Positions 1-7,400 are shown, counted from the first letter of the stretch. The stretch: 16,590 nt of DNA from SFEB01 sp964612455 (GCA_964612455.1 CAZTCB010000028.1:1-16590); one strand, 5' to 3'. Notes: a model not told the origin generated them from the sequence alone. Numbers and translations: made by a program.

Positions 1-60
1 GAAGAATGGCAAAAATCAAAATTGAATAAACAACAGAATAAAGAAAAAGAACCCCGTTGA
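1..60 (+). CDS. C-terminal end of an unrecognised plus-strand gene (partial)
   Basis: Frame 1 is open from the first base and closes with TGA at 58-60, giving 19 residues that begin EEWQKSKLNKQQ and end KEKEPR. The other two plus frames close within about 35 bases. The tail is strongly charged and rich in Lys, Gln and Asn, as is common at protein C termini. A terminator-like hairpin at 133-168 lies 73 bases downstream in the same orientation, which fits a gene ending here. Nineteen residues are too few to name a family. The low G+C matches the csoR-eamA block rather than the rest of the window. Confidence 0.35.
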   Translation, partial: EEWQKSKLNKQQNKEKEPR

Positions 61-74
61 CACCAATGGGATTA

Positions 75-121
75 TACCGCAAATAACGATTAAACGGCGG
101 TAAAGGGTTCATCGTAAACCC
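75..121. repeat. Two small hairpins between a gene end and a terminator
   Basis: TACCGC (75-80) pairs with GCGGTA (97-102), and GGGTT (105-109) pairs with AACCC (117-121). Together with the terminator hairpin at 133-168 they make three consecutive stem-loops in about 90 bases. The stems are short, so they could be chance structures. No function is claimed. Confidence 0.3.
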
Positions 122-132
122 GAGAAAACGAT

Positions 133-168
133 AGGCAGGTAAAGCACAAACGGCTCTACCTGTCTTTT
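133..168 (+). terminator. Rho-independent terminator, probably for the gene ending at base 60
   Basis: GGCAGGTAaAGC (134-145) pairs with GCTcTACCTGTC (153-164) with one mismatch and one G-U pair, and is followed by TTTTATTATT on the plus strand. Read on the minus strand the same stem is followed by ATCGTTTT, so it may also stop eamA transcription, which ends at 170. Confidence 0.6.
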
Positions 169-169
169 A

Positions 170-1066
170 TTATTGAGTTTTCTTTTTGAAAATGGGTTCG
201 TCTTTAGAGCATAACCAAGCACCAATTACCATTAAACCAAGTGCTATAAAATAAATATAGTGCGGAAGTTCACGAAAGATTGCAAGAGATAAAAGCGTAC
301 CGATAAACGGAGCTATTGCATAGTAAGCACTTGTTCGTGCCGCGCCAAGTAGTCTTTGAGCATATACATAGAAGAATATGCTCAAACCATATGCAATAAA
401 TCCAACGCCCAAGACCGCAAATATACTCCAGAGAATAGTTATCCGTTCACCTATACATAAACCTATTATAACAGAGCCGAGTCCCGAAAAAATACCTTTT
501 AACAATACAATTTGCATAGGGTCTTTTGACGATATTTTTCGGGTACAATTATTCTCAAAGCCCCAACAAATGCAAGCGAGCAGAATGAACAATGAGCCGT
601 CAGAAAATTTCAGACTTGAAATATCTTCAAACGAAAGCAAAGTGCAAGACAACGTGACGAATAGTATTCCACCCCATAGACGAGGGCTGATTTTTTCTTT
701 GAATACAATAAGAGCGATAATTGCCGTTGCAACAATTTCAAAGTTGTTTAACAAAGAGGCATTTGCCGCCGTTGTAGAGTTTAAGCCAAGCAAAAGGAAT
801 ATAGGAGCAGCTATGTCAAGTAATATCATAGCAATAGTAAACGGCAATTCTGTTTTTGTCAACCTTGCTTCGTTTTTTTCAATTTTCCTTGCTTTACGAA
901 TAAGAGCGATTATTCCCATACCAAGACCGGCACCTATATAAAGAAAACCTGCCAGAAGAGTAGGGGGCATATAATCAAGCAGAATCTTTGACAATGGTGA
1001 ATTTATAGCATATAATGCAGCCGCCAAAACTGCAAGAAAAATTCCTGTTTTAGCAGATTTATTCAT
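170..1066 (-). CDS. EamA-family (DMT superfamily) membrane transporter
   Basis: This 298-residue protein is almost entirely hydrophobic segments of about 20 residues separated by short basic loops, which fits the ten-helix, two-repeat EamA fold of the drug/metabolite transporter superfamily. It opens with MNKSAKTGIFLAVLAAALYA, the first membrane segment. Family members move small metabolites, amino acids or toxic compounds across the cytoplasmic membrane, mostly outward; the substrate cannot be read from the sequence. The start ATG overlaps the TGA of the upstream csoR-like gene (ATGA), so translation is probably coupled. An AAGGAG lies within the csoR 3' end but 16 bases from the ATG. The shared promoter and CsoR-type operator imply induction by whatever ligand the repressor senses, suggesting an efflux role. 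The coding region is AT-rich (about 35% G+C in two sampled lines) compared with about 50% for genes further right. Confidence 0.88.
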   Translation of the reverse strand: MNKSAKTGIFLAVLAAALYAINSPLSKILLDYMPPTLLAGFLYIGAGLGMGIIALIRKARKIEKNEARLTKTELPFTIAMILLDIAAPIFLLLGLNSTTAANASLLNNFEIVATAIIALIVFKEKISPRLWGGILFVTLSCTLLSFEDISSLKFSDGSLFILLACICWGFENNCTRKISSKDPMQIVLLKGIFSGLGSVIIGLCIGERITILWSIFAVLGVGFIAYGLSIFFYVYAQRLLGAARTSAYYAIAPFIGTLLSLAIFRELPHYIYFIALGLMVIGAWLCSKDEPIFKKKTQ

Positions 1067-1338
1067 ATCAATTTGTCTATAGCTCCTTTTAGATTAGTAA
1101 TTGTTTCTTCATCATTCTCCCTTACCGCTTCGATAACACAATGGTCGATATGGTCTTTAAGAATAACTTTGCTTACATTTGTTATTTCAGATTTGATTGC
1201 CGACAATTGAATCAAAAGTTCGCTGCAATCTCTGCCATCTTCAATCATTTTCTTTACTGCGTTCAAGTGACCGATTGCACGTGACATTCTATTCAATACG
1301 GCTTTTGTATGTTCGTGATTATGTTCATTGTATTTCAT
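1063..1338 (-). CDS. csoR: CsoR/FrmR-family metal-sensing transcriptional repressor
   Basis: At 91 residues this is the usual length of the all-helical CsoR/RcnR/FrmR (DUF156) repressors. The metal-site ligands of the family are visible: Cys38 in GRDCSELLIQL, then His63 and Cys67 in DHIDHCV with H-x3-C spacing. Cys-His-Cys is the pattern of Cu(I)-sensing CsoR and related persulfide sensors, whereas RcnR and FrmR have His at the last position. The N terminus is His-rich (residues 6, 8, 10), as in several nickel/cobalt members, so the ligand remains uncertain. AGGAGG lies 6 bases before the chosen ATG; another ATG at 1341-1343 directly abuts the SD and is too close. A near-consensus promoter and a C/G-tract palindrome lie just upstream, implying autoregulation. 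The gene heads an operon with an EamA exporter. The symbol is by family; the sensed molecule is inferred. Confidence 0.87.
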   Translation of the reverse strand: MKYNEHNHEHTKAVLNRMSRAIGHLNAVKKMIEDGRDCSELLIQLSAIKSEITNVSKVILKDHIDHCVIEAVRENDEETITNLKGAIDKLI

Positions 1339-1352
1339 TTCATCCCTCCTTA

Positions 1353-1373
1353 ATATCCCCTATGGGGGGATAT
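1353..1373. promoter_or_regulatory. Candidate CsoR-type operator
   Basis: The imperfect palindrome ATATCCCCTA TGGGGGGATAT has a central C-tract/G-tract flanked by AT arms, the layout of known CsoR/RcnR-family operators. It lies between the -10 element and the csoR SD and would cover the predicted transcription start, so a bound tetramer should block initiation. The G tract is two bases longer than the C tract. Confidence 0.72.
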
Positions 1374-1377
1374 GATT

Positions 1378-1406
1378 ATTGTATCATATTTATAAAGGAT
1401 AGTCAA
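1378..1406 (-). promoter_or_regulatory. Promoter of the csoR-eamA operon
   Basis: On the minus strand, TTGACT (1406-1401) is separated by exactly 17 bases from TACAAT (1383-1378). Each hexamer has one mismatch to the housekeeping sigma consensus. Initiation is expected near 1371, inside the palindromic operator. Confidence 0.8.
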
Positions 1407-1426
1407 GTAGTTTTTTTATAAACACA

Positions 1427-1463
1427 CAAAAAAGCCTACAACGACAATTGTCCGTCATAGGCT
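1427..1463 (-). terminator. Terminator downstream of tRNA-Leu
   Basis: On the minus strand AGCCTA (1463-1458) pairs with TAGGCT (1438-1433), with an additional inner GAC/GTC stem around AATT, and is followed by a run of six Ts. It lies about 95 bases past the tRNA 3' end and separates that transcript from the csoR promoter. Confidence 0.75.
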
Positions 1464-1556
1464 ATAAAATCAATAATTAAAATTATCAAATTCTTCTATA
1501 AAGCAAAACAGCCCGAACTTCTTACCGACGGTAAAAAAGTTCAAGCTATTAAGACT

Positions 1557-1639
1557 TGGTGCGAATGACAGGACTTGAACCTGCACGAATTACCACTAGA
1601 ACCTGAATCTAGCGCGTCTGCCAATTCCGCCACATTCGC
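1557..1639 (-). tRNA. tRNA-Leu (anticodon CAG)
   Basis: Read on the minus strand, GCGAATG at the 5' end pairs fully with CATTCGC at the 3' end, followed by ACCA, so the discriminator A and the CCA tail are encoded. The D stem is GCG/CGC, the anticodon stem is CTAGA/TCTAG around the seven-base loop TTCAGGT (anticodon CAG, reads CUG), and the T loop TTCAAGT is closed by GCAGG/CCTGT. The expanded variable region (about 11 bases) and the GGCGGAATTGG D-arm sequence are leucine-type. It has its own promoter and terminator and is not embedded in a tRNA cluster. Confidence 0.96.
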
Positions 1640-1660
1640 ACGCTTTGTGACAACGAGAGA

Positions 1661-1689
1661 ATTATAATACAAAACGGACAAAAAAGCAA
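1661..1689 (-). promoter_or_regulatory. Promoter of tRNA-Leu
   Basis: On the minus strand TTGCTT (1689-1684), a 17-base spacer and a perfect TATAAT (1666-1661) lie about 20 bases before the tRNA 5' end, leaving a very short leader as expected for a tRNA gene. Confidence 0.75.
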
Positions 1690-1760
1690 GTTTTTTTTCA
1701 AATATTAAAAAAAATCCTGCATCGCGCCCTGACGTTTCTTTTGCCCGCCTGCTCTTTATC

Positions 1761-1811
1761 AAAAAAAACTACCGACAGGTGCACTCGTCGGTCACACCCG
1801 TCGATAGTTTT
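1761..1811 (-). terminator. Terminator of the ABC-FtsX transporter gene
   Basis: On the minus strand AACTAtCGACgGGTG pairs with CACCtGTCGgTAGTT through a long stem with two internal mismatches, followed by eight Ts (1768-1761). It begins about 30 bases after the stop codon of the transporter gene. Confidence 0.88.
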
Positions 1812-1842
1812 CAGATTTCTTTTTGTTTCGTTGTTTTTGACG

Positions 1843-4650
1843 TTATTCCGACCTGAGAGCGAGGACGGGGTCTTTTTTAGCCGCATTACTTGCGGGTATA
1901 AGCCCGCCGAAAACCGTTATTGCCACGGCTATAGCCACCAAAATAATCGCGTTTAGCAGGCTCAGATTTGCCTCTACCACTCTCGCGCCCGCAAGTGCCG
2001 CTATGATTGCGTTAATGGGGATAGTGAGCAACGCCGACACGACGACGCCGATAAGCCCCGACAAAAACCCGATAATAATCGTTTCCGCAACAAACACGAA
2101 AGAAATATTCCCTTTTGACGCGCCGATACTGCGCAATATCCCTATCTCTTTCGTACGCTCCAAAACCGAAATGTTGGTAATAATAGCTATCATGATGCAC
2201 GACACGACCAACGATACGGCGACGAACGCAATGAGGACGTACGATATAATATCAACTATCTGAGTTATGGACGACGTAAGCAATGCCACGTAATCGGTAT
2301 ACACGATGACATCCCCTTCTTTCGCGTTTGCGTTATAAGCCGCGATAGCGGCGGATATCCCCTCTTTTGCCTCGAAACTGTCGGCATAAATGGATATCGA
2401 CGAAGGTGCGTCGCGGGATATTTTTCCGAATGCGGCGAGATTGTCTTCGTAACTGCCCGACGACATCATCTCGTCGTAATACGCGACGTATTGTTCATCC
2501 GACATGAGACTCAACATCGAAACGAACATAACGGCTTTTTCCGTTTCGGTCATGTCTTTTATGCTTTTGCCGATCATTCCTTCTATCATCGACGCGTACA
2601 TACCGTTTTGCTCGATAAACGCATCGAACAACGCCGCTTTTTCCGACTCGCCCAAACCGTCGAAATAACTCTTCATCGCGGCGATTTTTTCCTCATCGGT
2701 AGCGGAAGCAAACGAAATACCCGTCAATACGTTGATTTCCGGATCTGCCATCTGCGCTTTGACCACTGCGCTTTCGTCCGTCCTGTCGATGATATAGTCG
2801 GTCAACGCCCCCGTGTAGGCGACAGCGGTAGTAATAGACGCGTTGTTGGCTCCGTCCTTGGGTTTGATTATGCCGCTGATTTTCAATTCTATGCCGTTTT
2901 GAGCCGCTTTGGCCGCGTCCCCGACGTAACTAAACGTTCCGTCCCCGTCCGCCTTGTAATAATCGCAAAACGGCACGAGATAAAACCTGTGATTTAACAC
3001 TGTCTCGTACGACAAAGATATCGTAGGCGCCTCGCGGTTGTTGTTTATTGCGTCGACTATTTCGTTGTACTGAGCAGCCGATATCAACCCGAGTTGATAC
3101 ATTACCGAAGTGTCGATACTGTAATCGGAGCCGAGTACGAGCATGACTTCGTTGTATTTCGTCGGAAAATTTCCGTCGAGTATCTCGTAACTGTCCGTCG
3201 TAACCGCACTGACGAGATTGCCGTTTTGCCCGGGTATCATTTGCGAAAAATTGCTTGTCGCGCTCTTTTGCATACCCAACATGCTAAACATTTTTTCGTA
3301 CAGCTTGTTGACGGTATTGTTTGCGGCAGAACCGACATCGCGACTCGTGTCGACGATATTGCCGTCGCCGTCGTAAGCGTAAACGTTAAATTTGAGGTCG
3401 TAAGAATAAACGACGCCGTTTTCGCCGATATACTCCCGTATCTCGCTATCGGGATTTTCGATGTAAGACTTAAAAGCCGTAAGGTTGTTTTTGATAACGT
3501 TGCTCGTCATGGCTTTCGACACTTTTAACGAGCTGTTGTTGGTATACACCGCCCCTGCCTGATTTTCGTTTCCGCCGAGTATATCGTCGCGCACACCGAC
3601 CATATCCGACACTGCCGACGAAGTATCTATGGTCTGCGCGTTTATCGTCAACGGGTACGAAGTCATCGTATCTTTTTGAAGTTGAGCGATATAGGTATTG
3701 ACTCCGTTTGACATCGCAAGAATGAGCGCTATACCGATGATACCAATCGAACCGGCGACGGAAGTAAGCACCGTCCTGCCTTTTTTCTTTTTGAGATTGT
3801 CGAAAGACAATGCCAACGCCGTAAGCGGAGACATAGACGATTTTTTCTTTTTAACCGCCTTTTTATCTTTACCCGTCCCCTTTCGTTTTTCGTTATCGAC
3901 GACACGGGTGCCGTCTTTAACCGTCGTTTGCGACACGGGTGCGGTCGTTTTGGCGGTTTTTTCGATTTTTACGTCATACGGGTTGCTGTCACTGACGATT
4001 TTTCCGTCTTTGAGCCTGACGATACGGTTTGCATACGCCTCGGCAAGCTCGGGATTGTGAGTAACCATCACCACCAACCTGTCGCCCGCCACTTCTTTAA
4101 GCAACTCCATGACTTGCAATCCCGTTTCGCTGTCCAACGCACCCGTCGGTTCGTCGGCAAGCAACACGCGCGGATTGTTGACGAGTGCTCTCGCTATGGC
4201 GACGCGCTGCATTTGTCCGCCGGACAACTGGTTGGGTTTTTTATGGATTTGGTCGCCCAGCCCCACCTTTTGCAATGCTTCTTTCGCGCGACGACGACGT
4301 TCTACCCGTCCGATACCGGACAACGTCAACGCCAACTCTACGTTGGACAATATAGACTGGTGCGAAATAAGGTTGTAACTCTGAAACACGAAACCTATCG
4401 TATGATTGCGGTAAGTATCCCAATCTCTGTCCGTATATTTTTTAGTAGAAACACCGTTGATTACGAGGTCTCCGTCATCGTATCTGTCCAATCCGCCGAT
4501 GACGTTGAGCAACGTGGTTTTGCCCGAGCCCGACTGTCCCAATATCGCGACAAACTCGTTATCTCTGAGATTTAACGAAACGTCGTCCAACGCCGTCTGA
4601 ACGAGCTCCCCCGTAACGTATTTCTTTTTAACGTTTTTTATCTCTAACAT
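1843..4650 (-). CDS. ABC transporter: ATP-binding domain fused to FtsX-type permease (MacB-like)
   Basis: The 935 residues form one continuous frame. Residues 1-225 are an ATPase of the MacB/LolD group: Walker A GQSGSGKT (38-45), Q-loop Gln90, signature LSGGQ (142-146), Walker B VLLADE (162-167), H-loop His198. A Lys-rich linker (about 228-275) leads to a first membrane helix near 290-315, a very large extracytoplasmic region to about residue 800, then three helices forming the FtsX domain, with VLERTKEIGILRSIGAS after the second helix. Such mechanotransmission transporters couple ATP use to periplasmic or extracellular work, such as peptide or lipoprotein export or antimicrobial resistance, rather than simple transport; the substrate is unknown. 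At about 480 residues the ectodomain is roughly twice that of MacB, and no MacA-like adaptor is adjacent. AGGAGG lies 14 bases before the ATG, longer than usual, but no closer in-frame start exists. It has its own terminator, so it appears monocistronic. Confidence 0.92.
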   Translation of the reverse strand: MLEIKNVKKKYVTGELVQTALDDVSLNLRDNEFVAILGQSGSGKTTLLNVIGGLDRYDDGDLVINGVSTKKYTDRDWDTYRNHTIGFVFQSYNLISHQSILSNVELALTLSGIGRVERRRRAKEALQKVGLGDQIHKKPNQLSGGQMQRVAIARALVNNPRVLLADEPTGALDSETGLQVMELLKEVAGDRLVVMVTHNPELAEAYANRIVRLKDGKIVSDSNPYDVKIEKTAKTTAPVSQTTVKDGTRVVDNEKRKGTGKDKKAVKKKKSSMSPLTALALSFDNLKKKKGRTVLTSVAGSIGIIGIALILAMSNGVNTYIAQLQKDTMTSYPLTINAQTIDTSSAVSDMVGVRDDILGGNENQAGAVYTNNSSLKVSKAMTSNVIKNNLTAFKSYIENPDSEIREYIGENGVVYSYDLKFNVYAYDGDGNIVDTSRDVGSAANNTVNKLYEKMFSMLGMQKSATSNFSQMIPGQNGNLVSAVTTDSYEILDGNFPTKYNEVMLVLGSDYSIDTSVMYQLGLISAAQYNEIVDAINNNREAPTISLSYETVLNHRFYLVPFCDYYKADGDGTFSYVGDAAKAAQNGIELKISGIIKPKDGANNASITTAVAYTGALTDYIIDRTDESAVVKAQMADPEINVLTGISFASATDEEKIAAMKSYFDGLGESEKAALFDAFIEQNGMYASMIEGMIGKSIKDMTETEKAVMFVSMLSLMSDEQYVAYYDEMMSSGSYEDNLAAFGKISRDAPSSISIYADSFEAKEGISAAIAAYNANAKEGDVIVYTDYVALLTSSITQIVDIISYVLIAFVAVSLVVSCIMIAIITNISVLERTKEIGILRSIGASKGNISFVFVAETIIIGFLSGLIGVVVSALLTIPINAIIAALAGARVVEANLSLLNAIILVAIAVAITVFGGLIPASNAAKKDPVLALRSE

Positions 4651-4756
4651 TTTGCTACGTCGTGCCTCCTTTTTTCATGTTGCGGACAGTTTAAAATACC
4701 TTGTTTAAAATCAAATTGAAAAATCAGATATGCCGTTGATTTTTTTTACACGTATA

Positions 4757-4765
4757 ATCATACCA
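4757..4765 (-). promoter_or_regulatory. Possible extended -10 promoter for the ABC transporter gene
   Basis: TGGTATGAT on the minus strand (4765-4757) fits an extended -10 (TGn plus a five-of-six match to TATAAT). No good -35 is present, and the 5' leader would be about 100 bases. This is the best minus-strand candidate I see in the gap. Confidence 0.3.
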
Positions 4766-4832
4766 CAAAATTTATCGACCAACATCGTTTTTGCAGACGT
4801 TTTTTTGCAATATTTTTGTTTTTTTACAACAG

Positions 4833-4861
4833 TTGACAAGCACGCCTTTTTGCTGTAAAAT
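4833..4861 (+). promoter_or_regulatory. Promoter of leuS
   Basis: A perfect TTGACA (4833-4838), a 17-base spacer and TAAAAT (4856-4861, one mismatch). Expected initiation near 4868 gives a leader of about 49 bases to the leuS ATG, which rules out a full-length T-box between this promoter and the gene. Confidence 0.85.
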
Positions 4862-4883
4862 GGAGTTTAATTTAAATTATATT

Positions 4884-4901
4884 GTCGCCCGCACGGGCGA
4901 C
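4884..4901 (+). promoter_or_regulatory. GC-rich hairpin in the leuS leader
   Basis: GTCGCCC (4884-4890) pairs perfectly with GGGCGAC (4895-4901) over a four-base loop. The surrounding leader is AT-rich. The stem ends 15 bases before the ATG and there is no T tract, so it is not a terminator. It sits where it could affect ribosome access; the only SD-like sequence after it is a weak GGGCGG. Confidence 0.55.
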
Positions 4902-4916
4902 GTGGGCGGTATTATC

Positions 4917-7352
4917 ATGGATTACGTCAGTATAGACAAAAAATGGAACAAAATCTGGCAAGAAACGCGCTTGTATGACTTTAAAAAAGACCAAACGGAT
5001 AAAAAATACTACGTTCTCGAAATGTTTTCGTATCCGAGCGGAGCAAAACTGCACGCGGGACATTGGTACAATTATAGTTTGTCCGACAGTTTTGCGCGCT
5101 TTATGCGCATGAAAGGCTACAACGTTTTTCAACCTATGGGCTTTGACAGTTTCGGCTTGCCTGCCGAAAACTACGCGATAAAAACGGGCATCCATCCTCA
5201 GGACAGCACGGTCAAAAATATCGCCATCATGGAGCAACAACTGAAAGACATGGGTGCCATGTTCGACTGGGACGCAGAGGTAAAAACCTGTATGCCCGAC
5301 TACTACAAATGGACGCAATGGATGTTTTTGCAACTCTTTAAACGCGGACTTGCGTACCGCAAAGCCGCACCCGTCAACTGGTGCCCGAGCTGCAATACCG
5401 TACTTGCCAACGAGCAGGTAAACGAAGGCTGTTGCGAAAGATGCGGTTCTACGGTGGTTCGCAAAAACCTCACTCAATGGTTTTTCAAAATCACCGACTA
5501 CTCCGAAGAATTGCTATCCGGACTGGACAAACTCGACTGGCCGGAAAAAACCAAAGCAATGCAACGCAACTGGATAGGCAAATCTACCGGCGGCGAAGTA
5601 GAGTTTGCCGTCGACGGCTCGGACGAAACTTTCAGGGTTTTTACCACGCGTGCCGACACTTTGTACGGAGTATCCTACGTAGTCCTCGCGCCCGAATTGC
5701 CTCTGGTTGACAAAATAACCGCCCCCGACTGTCGTCGGGCAGTGGAGGAATATCGTGAAAAAACCTCAAAAACGACGGAAATCGAGCGTTTGTCCACGAG
5801 TAAAGAAAAAACCGGCGCATTTACCGGCGCGTACGCAATCAACCCCGTCAACGGCGAAAAAGTACCCGTATGGATAGGCGACTACGTATTGGCGAGTTAC
5901 GGCACGGGGTGCGTAATGGGCGTTGCGGCGCACGACGAAAGGGACTACGTTTTTGCAAAAAAACACGGTCTCGAAATCAAACGCGTGGTCAAAGCCGCAG
6001 ACGAAAACGTCGACGACTCACTCCCCTTTACGGAATACGGAGTGCTGACTAACAGCGGCGAATTTGACGGTATGACGAGTAAAGACGCAAAAATCGCCAT
6101 AATCAAAAAGCTCGAAAAGCAAGGTAAAGGTCAATTAAAAACCAACTACCGTCTGCGCGACTGGCTCGTATCCCGTCAACGCTATTGGGGCGCACCCATC
6201 CCCGTCGTTTATTGCGAGCACTGCGGTATCGTCCCCGTTCCGGAAAAAGACTTGCCAGTCAAACTCCCCTACGACGTCGACTTTAAGCCGACGGGCGAAA
6301 GCCCCCTCAAAGGCTGCAAAGAGTTTATCGACACCACGTGTCCCGTATGCGGCGCGCCTGCTAAACGCGAGGCGGATACTCTCGATACTTTCGTATGCAG
6401 CAGTTGGTACTTTTTGCGGTACGCTGACAGCAAAAACGCGGATATGCCTTTTGACAAAGAAAAGATAAACAAGCTACTCCCCGTCGACAAGTACGTCGGC
6501 GGAGCGGAACATGCCTGCATGCACCTGTTGTACGCGCGTTTCTTTACCAAAGCGTTACGCGATATGGGATATCTCGACTTTGACGAGCCTTTCCTTTCCC
6601 TCGTCCACCAAGGTACCATTCTCGGTCCCGACGGCAGCAAAATGAGCAAATCCCGCGGCAACGTCATCAGCCCCGACGACTACGTTCTTACTATGGGGAG
6701 CGACGTTTTCAGACTCTATCTCGCTTTCGGCTTTAACTACGTCGAGGGCGGACCGTGGGACGACAGCGGCATCAAAGCGATAGCAAAGTTTCTCGACAGG
6801 GTTGAACGCATAGTGCAACTTTATCTTAAACACGACGTCTGGACGGACGACTACGGCTCTGCCGAGGCGGACCTCGACTACGTTCGCAACAACACCGTCA
6901 AATGCGCGGAAAACGACTACAAGATTTTTTCCTTCAACACCGTCACCGCGCGTATAATGGAACTTGCCAATGCAATAAGCAAATATGTCGTCGTCGACGC
7001 GCCCCTCAATCGTCAACTGTTAAAAGATACGATAATCGACTTTTTAAAGGTGCTCGCACCTCTTGCACCGCACGTCGCGGAGGAATTGTGGGAAAGCATA
7101 GGCATGCCGTACAGTATTTTTAATCAACCCTACCCCGCCGTCAACGAAAAAGCCCTCGTCCACAACACCGTAGAGTTGGCGTTGCAGGTAAACAGTCGGA
7201 TTCGCGATAAAATCGTGGTCGACAGCTCTCTCTCGCGCGACGAGTTGGAAAAACTGATTTTAAACGACGAAAAAACCAAAGCCGTGCTCGAAGGCAAAAC
7301 GGTAAAAAAGGTCATCGTAGTGCCGGGCAGACTTGTCAACCTTATCGTTTAA
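4917..7352 (+). CDS. leuS: Leucine--tRNA ligase
   Basis: This class I aminoacyl-tRNA synthetase charges tRNA-Leu with leucine in the cytoplasm. At 811 residues it is full length for bacterial LeuRS. The HIGH-type motif is HAGH (46-49) after EMFSYPSGAKL, and KMSKS is intact at 575-579. Cysteines 156, 159, 173 and 176 form a zinc-ribbon-like knot. The CP1 editing domain shows TTRADTLYGVSYVV and GTGCVMGVAAHDERDY, so proofreading should be active. I chose ATG at 4917 because MDYVSIDKKWNKIWQE aligns with the usual LeuRS start. The frame stays open upstream to 4791, but those 42 codons are not LeuRS-like and cross the strong promoter at 4833-4861. The SD is weak, with GGGCGG seven bases before the ATG. 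It is divergent from the ABC transporter, with an AmaP-like gene 121 bases downstream. Confidence 0.97.
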   Translation: MDYVSIDKKWNKIWQETRLYDFKKDQTDKKYYVLEMFSYPSGAKLHAGHWYNYSLSDSFARFMRMKGYNVFQPMGFDSFGLPAENYAIKTGIHPQDSTVKNIAIMEQQLKDMGAMFDWDAEVKTCMPDYYKWTQWMFLQLFKRGLAYRKAAPVNWCPSCNTVLANEQVNEGCCERCGSTVVRKNLTQWFFKITDYSEELLSGLDKLDWPEKTKAMQRNWIGKSTGGEVEFAVDGSDETFRVFTTRADTLYGVSYVVLAPELPLVDKITAPDCRRAVEEYREKTSKTTEIERLSTSKEKTGAFTGAYAINPVNGEKVPVWIGDYVLASYGTGCVMGVAAHDERDYVFAKKHGLEIKRVVKAADENVDDSLPFTEYGVLTNSGEFDGMTSKDAKIAIIKKLEKQGKGQLKTNYRLRDWLVSRQRYWGAPIPVVYCEHCGIVPVPEKDLPVKLPYDVDFKPTGESPLKGCKEFIDTTCPVCGAPAKREADTLDTFVCSSWYFLRYADSKNADMPFDKEKINKLLPVDKYVGGAEHACMHLLYARFFTKALRDMGYLDFDEPFLSLVHQGTILGPDGSKMSKSRGNVISPDDYVLTMGSDVFRLYLAFGFNYVEGGPWDDSGIKAIAKFLDRVERIVQLYLKHDVWTDDYGSAEADLDYVRNNTVKCAENDYKIFSFNTVTARIMELANAISKYVVVDAPLNRQLLKDTIIDFLKVLAPLAPHVAEELWESIGMPYSIFNQPYPAVNEKALVHNTVELALQVNSRIRDKIVVDSSLSRDELEKLILNDEKTKAVLEGKTVKKVIVVPGRLVNLIV

Positions 7353-7400
7353 ACCTATCGCCGTACCGCAGGACGACTCTTTCGCACGCGGCTGAATTGA

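Noticed and set aside
1557..1600. Attachment-site repeat of the tRNA-Leu 3' end
   Set aside because: I searched by eye for a second copy of the T-arm/acceptor segment in the window and found none; any partner would lie left of base 1.
2491..4575. Long plus-strand open frames opposite the ABC transporter
   Set aside because: They are antisense to a gene with complete ABC and FtsX motifs, and their translations are Arg/His/Phe-rich with no recognisable domain.
4736..4758. TTGATT and TATAAT as a second leuS promoter
   Set aside because: The spacer is only 11 bases, too short for sigma factor contact. The element at 4833-4861 is far better.
4791..4916. 42-codon N-terminal extension of LeuRS
   Set aside because: The codons are in frame but not LeuRS-like, and they cross the TTGACA/TAAAAT promoter. 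The ATG at 4917 gives the normal family N terminus.
4660..4916. T-box riboswitch before leuS
   Set aside because: No AGGGTGG-type antiterminator motif and no terminator hairpin before the gene; the leader from the good promoter is about 49 bases.
5026..5100. HAGHW instead of HIGH in LeuRS as a possible defect
   Set aside because: The second position of HIGH varies widely in LeuRS, and both histidines and the glycine are kept. KMSKS and the editing motifs are intact.
4872..5477. 201-codon minus-strand frame inside leuS
   Set aside because: Antisense shadow of a well-supported synthetase; no family signature and no SD or promoter context.
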